A stretch of DNA of 64,000 bases from Fructilactobacillus cliffordii (GTDB lineage Bacteria > Bacillota > Bacilli > Lactobacillales > Lactobacillaceae). The position numbers and the translations under genes are program-made. The notes below the pieces were generated by a model. That model did not search any database, was not told the origin of the DNA, and worked only from the letters and a program-made list of their open reading frames with translations. Positions 44,771 to 52,938 of this stretch are shown piece by piece. Location of the stretch: positions 992,001 through 1,056,000 of the forward strand of contig NZ_CP097117.1 of the NCBI RefSeq assembly GCF_024029355.1, written 5' to 3'. Numbering within the stretch: the stretch's first letter is position 1; each line of letters starts with the position of its first letter.

Positions 44771-45187
44771 ATGGCAAACGAAATTAAAAATGAAAATGTC
44801 AAAAACGGAGTAATTTTTCCCGTCGGAGAAGATAATCCGTACGGACAATATTTTACCGGGAAGAGCTTTCTGGACACTTTAGTGGCGGACCCCGATCTTG
44901 ATGCTAGTGTTGGAAATGTGACTTTTGAACCCGGGACGCGGAATAACTGGCACGTCCACTACGGATACCAAATTTTGTTAGTTACAGGTGGTGAAGGTTG
45001 GTACCAAGAAGAAGGGAAACCAGCTCGGCACCTTGTTCCTGGAGACGTCGTAGTCACTAAAAAGAACATCAAACACTGGCACGGGGCTACAAAAGACAGT
45101 TGGTTCGCCCACATTGCGATTACCAGTGGAAAATCAGAATTTTTAGAACCAGTTTCTGATGCAGAATACGATCAGTTAGGAGAATAA
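44771..45187 (+). CDS. Cupin-domain protein
   Basis: A 138-residue beta-barrel protein with cupin metal ligands in WHVHYGYQ (motif 1, about residue 60) and KHWHGATKDSWFAHIAI (motif 2, about 97). Such proteins accompany carboxymuconolactone decarboxylase-like genes and may act on quinones or small aldehydes, but the substrate is unknown. ATG 44771 has GAAGGAG 7 bases upstream; ATG 44765 is only one base from it. Confidence 0.82.
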   Translation: MANEIKNENVKNGVIFPVGEDNPYGQYFTGKSFLDTLVADPDLDASVGNVTFEPGTRNNWHVHYGYQILLVTGGEGWYQEEGKPARHLVPGDVVVTKKNIKHWHGATKDSWFAHIAITSGKSEFLEPVSDAEYDQLGE

Positions 45188-45189
45188 TT

Positions 45190-45513
45190 ATGGTGCAAAA
45201 ACAAACAGCAGGGCACGATAACTTTGGTGATTTTGCCCCGAAATTTGCCGAAATGAACGATGACGTTTTGTTTGGTGAAATTTGGTCGCGGGAACAACAA
45301 CTTCCTGCCAAGCAACGGAGTTTAATTACGTGCACGAGCCTCATTTCCCAGGGCATCTTTGGCCCGTTGCAGTATCACTTAGAAACGGCGAAAAAGAACG
45401 GTGTTACCAAAGAAGAAATGGTGGAAGCCATTACCCAGTTAGCGTTCTACGCGGGTTGGCCCAAGGCGTGGACAGCTATGAGTCTCGCTAAGGAAGTTTA
45501 TGCAGAGGACTAA
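45190..45513 (+). CDS. Carboxymuconolactone decarboxylase-family protein
   Basis: A 107-residue CMD/AhpD-like protein: helix SREQQLPAKQRSLITCTSLI, then PLQYHLETAKKNGVTKEEMVEAITQLAFYAGWPKAW, the typical family core. It has the His but only one Cys, so it lacks the AhpD CxxC redox pair. It lies two bases after the cupin gene. Confidence 0.85.
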   Translation: MVQKQTAGHDNFGDFAPKFAEMNDDVLFGEIWSREQQLPAKQRSLITCTSLISQGIFGPLQYHLETAKKNGVTKEEMVEAITQLAFYAGWPKAWTAMSLAKEVYAED

Positions 45514-45530
45514 AAGAAAGGATGATTGAA

Positions 45531-45914
45531 ATGGCTGAAAAATGGACTGTTGCCCAACTAAAAGAGTTTAGTGAAGCTGATGACATGAAGGTTTCACCGT
45601 TTTACAGTGACGGAAAGACTTACGGAACCCCAACCTGGATTTGGTCCGTAGTTACAAACGATAATTTATACGTCCGGGCCTATAACGGCCAAAACTCGTC
45701 GTGGTACCAAGCAGCGATGCAGCAAGGAGCTGGTAAGATTCATTTGGCGGGTCAGAACTACGAGGTTAAATTTGAAGGAGTTTCTAATACTCCCGAATTA
45801 GACCGCGCCATTAGTGCGGCTTACCAAACTAAGTATGCTAATAGTCCTTATTTGCCACCGATGCTAAAAGAGGGACCGGTTGGAGCAACGGTGAAGATTA
45901 TTCCTAATAATTAG
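45531..45914 (+). CDS. DUF2255-like protein
   Basis: A 127-residue protein with a flavin-reductase-like barrel pattern (DGKTYGTPTWIWSVVTNDNLYVRAYNGQNSSWYQAAM), found with MerR, cupin and CMD genes in lactobacilli. ATG 45531 has AAGAAAGGA upstream; the frame also has ATG 45522 inside that site. Function unknown; oxidative or acid stress is a guess. Confidence 0.7.
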   Translation: MAEKWTVAQLKEFSEADDMKVSPFYSDGKTYGTPTWIWSVVTNDNLYVRAYNGQNSSWYQAAMQQGAGKIHLAGQNYEVKFEGVSNTPELDRAISAAYQTKYANSPYLPPMLKEGPVGATVKIIPNN

Positions 45915-45977
45915 ATAGATTACAGAATTCATTGCTAGTTTTGCTGGCAGTGAATTTTAATTTGGGAGGAAAAATTA

Positions 45978-46523
45978 ATGACTAATCACCATATTTTTAA
46001 CCGTAACAGTTCGGAATATGCTGAAATTCAAAAAATTAAAAGTGCCAATGAACCTTTAATTCAACGCTTGAATTTAGAACCGCATTCGCCGGCAGAGATC
46101 AGAACCTTGCTAACTCAAATTACTGGGAAAGAAATTCCAGCTAGTACGGAAATTAACGTTCCGTTTGAAACCGATTTCGGCAAGAATATTACAATTGGAA
46201 AAGATGGATTTATCAATAAGAACGCAATGTTTGTTGACCTAGGTGGAATTTCAATTGGAGATCGTTGTTTAATCGGTCCCAACGTTACCTTAGTTAGTGT
46301 TAATCATGCCCAACCAGTGGCAGACAGAAGAAGCCTTGAATTGGATCCAGTTAAAATTGAGGATGACGTTTGGCTGGGTGCCAACGTAACGGTATTACCA
46401 GGTGTCACGATTGGAAAAGGAGCAATTATTGGTGCTAATAGCTTGGTTACTAAGGACGTTCCCGCCGGAATGATTGCGGTGGGTAGTCCTGCTAAAGTCA
46501 TTAAACCGGTTGCTTCTAAATAA
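45978..46523 (+). CDS. Sugar O-acetyltransferase (maltose/galactoside acetyltransferase type)
   Basis: Left-handed beta-helix acetyltransferase of 181 residues with hexapeptide repeats ([20 protein letters not shown] and [20 protein letters not shown]). Catalytic His in LVSVNHAQ (about 113). It acetylates sugars with acetyl-CoA. GGAGG precedes ATG 45978. It is last in the MerR operon or has its own promoter; a bidirectional terminator follows. Confidence 0.88.
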   Translation: MTNHHIFNRNSSEYAEIQKIKSANEPLIQRLNLEPHSPAEIRTLLTQITGKEIPASTEINVPFETDFGKNITIGKDGFINKNAMFVDLGGISIGDRCLIGPNVTLVSVNHAQPVADRRSLELDPVKIEDDVWLGANVTVLPGVTIGKGAIIGANSLVTKDVPAGMIAVGSPAKVIKPVASK

Positions 46524-46525
46524 AC

Positions 46526-46558
46526 AAAAAAACCGACTATTTTGTAGTCGGTTTTTTA
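46526..46558. terminator. Bidirectional terminator between acetyltransferase and SDR genes
   Basis: AAAAAACCGACTA pairs perfectly with TAGTCGGTTTTTT around TTTTG. Confidence 0.9.
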
Positions 46559-46570
46559 TAATTTCACTAA

Positions 46571-47320
46571 TTAGATTGGTTGTCCCGTGGGCCGAACCAA
46601 GACTTCGTTGATATCTACGTTTTCTGGTTGACTCATCATGAAGACCGCAATTTCAGCAATGTCTTCGGATTTTAACCAACCATTCTTGTTGGCACTGTTG
46701 CCTTCCAGCATTTGTTTTCTGATTTTTTCATCATGAACCGTTGAGTAGAGGTTCGTGTCCACAGCTCCAGGCGAAACAATTCCGGTTTTGATGCCATTTT
46801 GATGTTCTTCTTGGCGAAGTCCTTCCATGATGGCTCGGACGGCGTACTTGGAACCGTTGTAAACCGCGGAACCAGGGTAAACCACGTGCCCAGCAACGGA
46901 GTCGGTTGCCATAATCAAACCATGACCTTGCTTACGCATGATTGGAGTGGCAGCACTAATCCCGTTGAGTACCCCCATGATGTTGGTATTTAAAATGGCT
47001 TGCCATTCAGCCAACTTCTCGGCATCGGCAACCATTCCCTGGGGCATGATCCCGGCGTTGTTGTAGAGCACGTCTAGTTGACCAAATTTTTCCACCGCCA
47101 ATTTAACTAAACTTTGTACGTCCGCTAGCTTAGTTACATCGGTTAATTGAACAGCGAAATTTTCAGGATGAGCCACCGTATTTAGCATTTCATCTAACTT
47201 GGCTTGGTTCCGCGAACCAATTACCACCTTAGCCCCGCGTTCGTTAGCTAACTTTGCGGTAGCGGCACCCATTCCAGATGAGCCACCGGTAATGACAACT
47301 ACTTTATCTTTAATTGGCAT
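46571..47320 (-). CDS. Short-chain dehydrogenase/reductase
   Basis: NAD(P)-dependent oxidoreductase of 249 residues. Cofactor site TGGSSGMGAAT (about 11), the NNAG motif in YNNAGIMPQG (about 87) and the catalytic YNGSK (about 154) are intact. AGGAGG precedes ATG 47320. A MerR-type promoter like that of the 44.3-kb operon lies upstream, so it should belong to that regulon. The substrate is unknown. Confidence 0.88.
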   Translation of the reverse strand: MPIKDKVVVITGGSSGMGAATAKLANERGAKVVIGSRNQAKLDEMLNTVAHPENFAVQLTDVTKLADVQSLVKLAVEKFGQLDVLYNNAGIMPQGMVADAEKLAEWQAILNTNIMGVLNGISAATPIMRKQGHGLIMATDSVAGHVVYPGSAVYNGSKYAVRAIMEGLRQEEHQNGIKTGIVSPGAVDTNLYSTVHDEKIRKQMLEGNSANKNGWLKSEDIAEIAVFMMSQPENVDINEVLVRPTGQPI

Positions 47321-47351
47321 AATTTTTTCCTCCTTTAATCTTTATGATATT

Positions 47352-47382
47352 AATATAAACCTTCCACTGCACTCTAAGTCAA
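47352..47382 (-). promoter_or_regulatory. MerR-type promoter of the SDR gene
   Basis: On the minus strand TTGACT (47382-47377) is followed by 19 bases and TATATT (47357-47352). The spacer contains CTTAGAGTGCAGTGGAAG (47378-47361), whose left arm equals that of the operator at 44271. Confidence 0.65.
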
Positions 47383-47499
47383 AGAGAAAGGATTATAGGA
47401 TCTAGAACGAAAAACTTAAATTAATTCTAGTTTCGACAAGCAATAGAAATAAAAATTCTCCGCTGGTGTAATACTTAATTGCGTTTTAGCGTGGTTAAA

Positions 47500-48189
47500 T
47501 TAAGGGTGATTGGTCGTTGATTGCGCCAGAAAATCTAGTAACTGAAACATTGCGGTTTTGTTTTCACTAGGGATCGGCGTGGTATCAATCTCCGTTGGCG
47601 TTTGCTGCAAGTCGTTGTGATCCAAGGCATACCGACCGTCATTGACTATCATCTCGTGCACGTTATCCTGGGTGGGTTCCAGGTGAAACTGCAGTCCGAT
47701 GATATTGTCTCCAATTAAAAAGCCCTGCTGTTGCACTAAATCCGAACTGAACAACAATTCGGCCTGGTCGGGGAGTTCGCAACAATCTTCGTGCCAATGC
47801 AAGGCAGTTAGTTGGTGGGGCAGACCCGGAATTTGGTCACTTTGTAAGTAAACGGAAGCCCAGCCCACTTCTTTAGCAGGAGATTTAACCACTTGTTTGC
47901 CAAAAACTTTGGTAATTTGTTGAGCGCCAAAGCAGGCTCCAAAGATGGGTTTATGGTCTTTAACTAGTTGCTGAATTAGTTCCCGTTCTTGTTCAATCCA
48001 CGGAATCCCGTTGTTAGGACTCATGGGACCACCGAGAATTACCAAGAAGTCGGTTTCTGCGGCCGTGGGTAACATCCCAAACATGTACGGGTGATAGACG
48101 TATAACTCGTAGTCGTGATTATCTGCCCATTCTTTAATGGTGCCCGGACCTTCATCCGGAGTGTGTTGTAAAACGTTGATGCGCATCAT
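47500..48189 (-). CDS. Class I glutamine amidotransferase-like protein
   Basis: A 229-residue GATase: nucleophile Cys in GACFGAQ (about 86), His/Glu in LQFHLEPT (about 172), and GGPMSPNN oxyanion region (about 53). It is a free-standing domain like those annotated as GMP synthase-like. Its partner and substrate are unknown. AGAGGGA lies before the tandem ATG codons at 48189/48186. Confidence 0.83.
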   Translation of the reverse strand: MMRINVLQHTPDEGPGTIKEWADNHDYELYVYHPYMFGMLPTAAETDFLVILGGPMSPNNGIPWIEQERELIQQLVKDHKPIFGACFGAQQITKVFGKQVVKSPAKEVGWASVYLQSDQIPGLPHQLTALHWHEDCCELPDQAELLFSSDLVQQQGFLIGDNIIGLQFHLEPTQDNVHEMIVNDGRYALDHNDLQQTPTEIDTTPIPSENKTAMFQLLDFLAQSTTNHP

Positions 48190-48334
48190 AATTCCCTCTT
48201 TTTAGCTCTTAATTTGTGGTAATCATACCATTTTCTAGCAATCAGAAGGAATCACATTGATTAGTTCATTCCAGGACTCGGCGTATAATTAAGTTAGGAA
48301 AAGAGCAGTTTAATTTAAGTAAGCGAGTGATAGC

Positions 48335-48580
48335 ATGGTAGTTTTAATTGGATACAGTTGGTTAATTATTCTCAAAAAATTAGGATACTTGATCCAACAC
48401 GGTCTAACTGGGAGCCGGAGCATGGTGGTGCTTGCCACGTTATTGGTCACGGTGCTGGTGGTCGGCGTGTACTACTGGGCCAGGCACAGCCAACAGCAAA
48501 ACAGCCAGACGATTGCGCGGATTGTGGGCCGAATCGGGTCGATGATGAAGCGGATGATGGAATGGTTGCCGTTTAAATAA
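48335..48580 (+). CDS. Small membrane protein, function unknown
   Basis: An 81-residue protein with two hydrophobic stretches (2-22, weak, and 29-49) and a basic amphipathic tail IARIVGRIGSMMKRMMEWL. TATAAT lies at 48284-48289 upstream; the ribosome site is weak. A terminator follows. No family recognised. Confidence 0.5.
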   Translation: MVVLIGYSWLIILKKLGYLIQHGLTGSRSMVVLATLLVTVLVVGVYYWARHSQQQNSQTIARIVGRIGSMMKRMMEWLPFK

Positions 48581-48598
48581 AAGATAGTAATGCAAATT

Positions 48599-48634
48599 AA
48601 AAATTAGCTATGCAGTTAGCATAGCTAATTTTAT
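48599..48634. terminator. Bidirectional terminator between two small membrane protein genes
   Basis: AAATTAGCTATGC (48601-48613) pairs perfectly with GCATAGCTAATTT (48619-48631), with A and T runs outside. Confidence 0.85.
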
Positions 48635-48843
48635 TTATGGGCAATCCAAGCCCAAATGATTTGAATGATTAGTAAAACAAAGCAAAAGGCCGTTAAAATC
48701 CCCCAGGTGATGATTTTTAAAGTGGGTGATTGATTAATGCCAGCTCCATCGGACTGACGGATAAAAATGATAATTGTCAGCCCAATGTAGGCAATTAATT
48801 CAACGAAGGAAACGATTTTCCAAGTTCTAGATAAATTTTTCAT
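48631..48843 (-). CDS. Small two-span membrane protein, function unknown
   Basis: A 70-residue protein with two clear membrane spans (about 10-28 and 43-66) and a short polar loop. AGGAG lies 6 bases before ATG 48843 on the minus strand. Conserved-looking layout but no family that I recognise. Confidence 0.6.
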   Translation of the reverse strand: MKNLSRTWKIVSFVELIAYIGLTIIIFIRQSDGAGINQSPTLKIITWGILTAFCFVLLIIQIIWAWIAHK

Positions 48844-48898
48844 TTTTGGCTCCTAGATGAAAAAAATTATTAATACATTAATTATATCAAAAACTCAC

Positions 48899-49789
48899 TT
48901 AGTTGCCAAAGCTAATTTCCATCTCCGGTGGGACCGGAGCCGTTATAGTTAGCGGTTGATTAGTAAAGGGGGTCTGCATTCGCACCCGCCACGAATGCAG
49001 CTGCATCGCCTGCCCAGTCTCTGCCTGCGGATCATACAACGGATCGTTTTGAATCGGATGACCGAGGAACGCGAGGTGCACCCGAATTTGGTGGGTCCTC
49101 CCGGTCTCTAGCTGAACCGCGAGCAAGCTTTCCGTCGGGCTACTTTGGAGCACGCGGTAATGGGTGACGGATGCCTGGGCATTTGGTCCGTTGACCCGCC
49201 GTTTGCGCTGGTCGGTGGGGTCCAAACCGATGGGCGCCTTGATGATGCCAGCCGGGGCTAGTAGTTGTCCCCGAATCCGGACTAAGTATTCACGTTGGAT
49301 TTGTTTTTCGCGGATCATCTTGGTAAGAATCGGCACGGCGGCGGGGCTTTTGCCAAAGAGCAGTGCGCCACTGGTTTCCTGGTCTAAACGGTGAATCATG
49401 TAGACCGGATGGGGTGCATAGTGGGCTGCTACACCGTTTAATACTGCGCCACTTTCGCTCGGTTGGTTAGCGTGGGTCTTGATCCCGCGTGGTTTATTGA
49501 CAATGACAAAGTCGGAGTTTTCAAAGAGAATCGGAATCGTGAGGTGCTCGTCTAACAGCGTCTTTGGGAACGGATTGCGAAAATCCTGCGGGAGAAAGGT
49601 TAAACTAACCACATCGGAAGCTCGAAGCATCGTATTCATGGGTTGGTAGCGGTGGTTAACCAGCACCCGCTGGTTTCTCCGTAAGTCGCCCACTAACCGT
49701 TTGGGCAGTTGCAACTGTTTCTTTAAAAAATCCCGCAGCGCGATTGTCCCGGTCGCTGTTGCAACGGGTAATTCATAGTGCCACTGCAT
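48899..49789 (-). CDS. RluA-family rRNA pseudouridine synthase
   Basis: Converts specific uridines in rRNA to pseudouridine; 296 residues. The catalytic motif IHRLDQETSGALLF (about 130) holds the nucleophilic Asp. An N-terminal S4-like region (DFLKKQLQLPKRLVGDLRRN) and the C-terminal GRTHQIRVHLAFLGHPIQND are family-typical. Whether it is RluD- or RluC-like cannot be decided from sequence alone. Confidence 0.9.
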   Translation of the reverse strand: MQWHYELPVATATGTIALRDFLKKQLQLPKRLVGDLRRNQRVLVNHRYQPMNTMLRASDVVSLTFLPQDFRNPFPKTLLDEHLTIPILFENSDFVIVNKPRGIKTHANQPSESGAVLNGVAAHYAPHPVYMIHRLDQETSGALLFGKSPAAVPILTKMIREKQIQREYLVRIRGQLLAPAGIIKAPIGLDPTDQRKRRVNGPNAQASVTHYRVLQSSPTESLLAVQLETGRTHQIRVHLAFLGHPIQNDPLYDPQAETGQAMQLHSWRVRMQTPFTNQPLTITAPVPPEMEISFGN

Positions 49790-49807
49790 CTTAACTCCTT
49801 GTGGTTA

Positions 49808-49840
49808 CGAAAAACCGACCACAAATGTGATCGGTTTTAA
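49808..49840 (-). terminator. Intrinsic terminator after the universal stress gene
   Basis: On the minus strand, AAAACCGATCACA pairs with TGTGGTCGGTTTT, followed by Ts. Confidence 0.75.
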
Positions 49841-49854
49841 TGATTGAACTTTAA

Positions 49855-50295
49855 TTATTTTACGATTAAAACGTCTGGCTTAGCGCTCCGAATGACGTAG
49901 TTAGTTACAGAACCAACCACTAGTTGTTCCACGGCGGATAAGCCGGTGGCGCCCATGACAATTAAGTCATCCTTGTGGTCTTCTGGGAATTCATGGGCAA
50001 TAATCCGCTTCGGATTGCCGAACCGCATGTGAATGGAAACATCGGTTAAACCAGCTTTCACGGCTGTTTGTTTCAAAGTTTCCAAAATTTCCTTGGTTTG
50101 ATCCGTCAACTTGTAAACCGTATCAGCAGAAACTGCGTTACCGTAGTTTCGGTTGAATTGCGTCACTTGGATGACGTTTAAGATGTCTAAGTGGCTGTTA
50201 TTTTGTTTAGCTAATTCTACGGCGCGGTTCAAAACCGGCATGGTGTCTTCGCCGCCGTCTACAGGAGCTAAAATCCGTTTGTAATTCTCTGTCAT
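49855..50295 (-). CDS. Universal stress protein, UspA family
   Basis: A 146-residue cytoplasmic protein with the ATP-binding pattern GATGLSAVEQLVVGSVTN near the C-terminus and an N-terminal ILAPVDGGED. ATG 50295 has GGGGTGA 5 bases upstream; GTG 50304 lies in that site. The family is induced by stress; the specific role is unknown. Confidence 0.9.
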   Translation of the reverse strand: MTENYKRILAPVDGGEDTMPVLNRAVELAKQNNSHLDILNVIQVTQFNRNYGNAVSADTVYKLTDQTKEILETLKQTAVKAGLTDVSIHMRFGNPKRIIAHEFPEDHKDDLIVMGATGLSAVEQLVVGSVTNYVIRSAKPDVLIVK

Positions 50296-50393
50296 TACGA
50301 TCACCCCGTTATTCTATTTCCTTAACTATATCATTTTTTAGCCTAATTGACACGCACAGGAGGGTCATTTCAACCGAAAAAATAAAAAAGGGT

Positions 50394-50422
50394 TTGACAA
50401 GCAATAACGTCCGTGCTTAAAT
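50394..50422 (+). promoter_or_regulatory. Promoter of the branched-chain leader
   Basis: TTGACA at 50394-50399, 17 bases, then TTAAAT at 50417-50422; same boxes and spacing as the promoter at 31701. Confidence 0.75.
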
Positions 50423-50452
50423 AATACCAACTCAAAAGAGAGGAATTTACTA

Positions 50453-50515
50453 ATGAAGACTAGAACTTATTCAACTACAAATCGTGCCATTTTAGTCATT
50501 GCGTTTGTCTCCTAA
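50453..50515 (+). CDS. Leader peptide with Ile-Leu-Val-Ile control codons
   Basis: A 20-residue peptide starting MKTRTYSTTN and ending RAILVIAFVS. GAGAGGAA lies about 8 bases before ATG 50453. The run Ile13-Leu14-Val15-Ile16, plus Val19, sits just before the stop codon, and attenuator stems follow directly, matching the logic of the aromatic leader at 31764. Confidence 0.78.
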   Translation: MKTRTYSTTNRAILVIAFVS

Positions 50516-50652
50516 CCGGAATCTACGCAGGGACGATTTGTTAGTGCTCAGCTAGATTCACCAGGTGACTGTAGCTGAGCGGTTCTTCTAAGTTAATTCG
50601 AGAAGAAAGATTTAAAAGCTCGCTACCAGTTACACTGGGGGCGAGCTTTTTG
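50516..50652 (+). promoter_or_regulatory. Transcription attenuator of the reductase-aminotransferase operon
   Basis: S1 GAATCTA (50519-50525), four bases after the stop, pairs TAGATTC (50553-50559). S2 GCTCAGCTA (50546-50554) pairs S3 TAGCTGAGC (50572-50580). S3 can also pair the terminator arm GCTCGCTA (50618-50625) with one bulged base. The terminator is AAAAGCTCGC (50614-50623) / GCGAGCTTTT (50641-50650) with an inner CCAGT / ACTGG. An extra stem TTCTTCT / AGAAGAA (50583-50607) lies between. If the ribosome finishes the peptide it covers S1, S2:S3 forms and the terminator closes; stalling at Ile/Leu/Val leaves S1:S2, and S3 opens the terminator. Confidence 0.76.
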
Positions 50653-50692
50653 TTTAGGCCGGGAATTCAATTAGTTAGAGGAGGAATTGATG

Positions 50693-51652
50693 ATGCGATA
50701 TGGAATCATTGGCGCCGGAGCCATGGGTTACCGGTACGGAGTTTTATTACAAGAAAAGGCGGGCGTTCCGGTTGATTTTATTGAAACTTGGGATCCGAAC
50801 CGCGAACAAGTTCGTGAACAGGGAGGCGTCTACGTGTCTCGTGATCATGAGAATCGGCATCTCGTTCCGATTAACATTTACGCCCCAGAAGAGTACGACG
50901 GCCATCCTGATGTGTGGATTGTCTTTAAAAAACAAATGCAATTAGCCACCGAACTGGAACGGGACGCAGCCGCCGGTTTATTTACGGATGACCAGTACGT
51001 CTTTTCCGCCATGAACGGATTGGGCCACTTTGAAAAGTTAGCCCAGCATTTCAATCCCGACCAGATGCTCGCCGGAACGGCCATGATTGCGACCGTTTTA
51101 AACGGGCCGGGCGACGTGGATTTCATGGGTCCAGAAAACGGGGAAGCGATGCACATGGCTCCGTACAACGACCAAGCCCCGGACGAAACGATGGAAGAAA
51201 TCTATGCTGACTTTCAACGAGCAACTTTAGGACCAGAGATGAGCAATAACTGGTTAGGAATGTGTTTGACGAAGGTGGCCTTTAACGCCGTTTGTAACAC
51301 GCTTTGTACCATGTTTGAAATCAACATGGGGCAGTTTGGTGCCTACCCCGGCGCCGCGGAAATGGCCGTGCAACTCTTTAACGAAGCTCATGATGCTGCC
51401 GCTCGGGCCGGCATCAAAATGATTGAAAATCGGGGGCAACAGGTCCAAAGCGTGCTGGATTCCTGTGTGAAACTGAAGTACCACTATCCATCGATGTACC
51501 AGGACTTTTCGAAGGGTCGGCCCACGGAGGTTGACTACATTAACGGCTACATCGCGCGGTTAGGCCGGAAAAACGATTATCCGTGCCGGACGCACGAATT
51601 TGTCACCCACGAAGTTCATTTAGCCGAACAAATGCGGAACTCTAAAAATTAA
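50693..51652 (+). CDS. PanE/ApbA-family ketoacid reductase
   Basis: A 319-residue NAD(P)-dependent reductase with the N-terminal dinucleotide site GIIGAGAMGYRYG and the two-domain layout of ketopantoate reductases; the catalytic Lys region is LGMCLTKVAFNAVCN (about 185-200). In Lactococcus a PanE-family enzyme reduces branched-chain 2-ketoacids to hydroxyacids, and the Ile/Leu/Val leader upstream supports that role here over pantothenate synthesis. GAGGAGG lies before ATG 50690/50693; the latter has the better spacing. Confidence 0.78.
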   Translation: MRYGIIGAGAMGYRYGVLLQEKAGVPVDFIETWDPNREQVREQGGVYVSRDHENRHLVPINIYAPEEYDGHPDVWIVFKKQMQLATELERDAAAGLFTDDQYVFSAMNGLGHFEKLAQHFNPDQMLAGTAMIATVLNGPGDVDFMGPENGEAMHMAPYNDQAPDETMEEIYADFQRATLGPEMSNNWLGMCLTKVAFNAVCNTLCTMFEINMGQFGAYPGAAEMAVQLFNEAHDAAARAGIKMIENRGQQVQSVLDSCVKLKYHYPSMYQDFSKGRPTEVDYINGYIARLGRKNDYPCRTHEFVTHEVHLAEQMRNSKN

Positions 51653-51670
51653 ACAAGCGAGGTCAAAATT

Positions 51671-52858
51671 ATGCCATTTCATTATTCTAACTGTGTTCCT
51701 AAAAGCGATAGCAACGCTACCGAGGACATCTTAAAGGCGGCTGCCAATCCAAACGTAATCTCCTTTGCCGGTGGATTACCGGCTCCAGAACTATTCCCAG
51801 TTGCCGCTGTAAAAAAGGCCACCGATAAGGTTTTTGATCAATATGGGCAACAAGTTTTACAGTACGCGGGAACGCTGGGCTACCCCAAGCTACGCAAACA
51901 GATTGCACAAATCATGCAGGACCGGCAGGTAGATGCTAGCACTGATAACATTGCAATTGCGACGGGTTCCCAACAAGCCATTGATTTGGTGGCCAAAATG
52001 TTGATTAATCCGGGAGACGTGGTACTGGTGGAAGATCCCACCTACTTAGCAGCCTTAGACGTTTTTCGTTCCTACGGCGCTGATTTAGTCGGAGTCGCCA
52101 TGGACGATGATGGCATGCAGATGGACGACTTGGAACAAAAGTTAGCCGCTCATCCAGATGCCAAGTTTATCTACACGGTACCGAACTTCCAAAACCCAAC
52201 CGGCCGAACCATGACGGTTGCACGACGGGAACGGATGACGAAGATTGCTGATGCGGCTGGAGTTCCCATCGTGGAAGACGACCCGTACGGAGCCATCCGT
52301 TACGCAGGTGAGATGTTACCTCCGATCAAGCACTACGACCACACGGGGAACGTGGTTTCCATCAGTTCCTTTTCTAAGATGTTAGCTCCGGGACTCCGGA
52401 TTGGGTGGTTAACGGCCGAACCGGCTTTCTTAAAGAAATATACGTTACTGAAGCAAAATGCTGATTTGCACACTGACAATTTGACCCAGTACATCATCTC
52501 CCAATTCTTGATGGATGAAGATTTGCCAGCGCACATCAAGAAGATTACGGATGTTTACGAACACCGCGCAAAGTTGATGTTAGCTGAGATTGACCGGGAA
52601 TTTCCGGATGACGTTTACCATAGTCAACCCGAGGGTGGCATGTTCATCTGGGTGGAAGTGCCCGGCAACATTTACAGTGATGAGTTAGCCAAACGGTGCT
52701 TGGAAGCCAACGTGGCCGTGGTACCGGGCTCTGCATTTTACTCAGGAAAGGCTCAACCGGGAACCTTCCGGCTGAACTTCTCCAACATGAATGACGATCA
52801 AATCAAAGTGGGAATCAAACGGATTGCCCAGGTGTTGAATGATTTAGGTGCTAAATAA
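51671..52858 (+). CDS. PLP-dependent aminotransferase, class I/II
   Basis: Cytoplasmic aminotransferase of 395 residues in the LysN/ARO8-like group: GGLPAPELFP (about 35), ATGSQQAIDL (about 98), NPTGRTMT (about 175), the PLP lysine region SISSFSKMLAPGLRIGW (about 235) and the carboxylate-binding FRLNFSNMN near the end. It is 18 bases after the reductase gene and shares its attenuator, so branched-chain or aromatic amino acids are likely substrates. No terminator is evident after it. Confidence 0.85.
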   Translation: MPFHYSNCVPKSDSNATEDILKAAANPNVISFAGGLPAPELFPVAAVKKATDKVFDQYGQQVLQYAGTLGYPKLRKQIAQIMQDRQVDASTDNIAIATGSQQAIDLVAKMLINPGDVVLVEDPTYLAALDVFRSYGADLVGVAMDDDGMQMDDLEQKLAAHPDAKFIYTVPNFQNPTGRTMTVARRERMTKIADAAGVPIVEDDPYGAIRYAGEMLPPIKHYDHTGNVVSISSFSKMLAPGLRIGWLTAEPAFLKKYTLLKQNADLHTDNLTQYIISQFLMDEDLPAHIKKITDVYEHRAKLMLAEIDREFPDDVYHSQPEGGMFIWVEVPGNIYSDELAKRCLEANVAVVPGSAFYSGKAQPGTFRLNFSNMNDDQIKVGIKRIAQVLNDLGAK

Positions 52859-52938
52859 TGATGCTTGTCCTTCGCTTTCAATGACCGACAATAGTCAGCT
52901 TGACGAAAATTCGGTATACTGAAAGGGAAAAGGATGGG

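Noticed and set aside
52900..52920. Promoter TTGACG-TATACT before the four-span protein
   Set aside because: The spacer is only 9 bases, too short; TATACT may be a -10 box, but no -35 fits.
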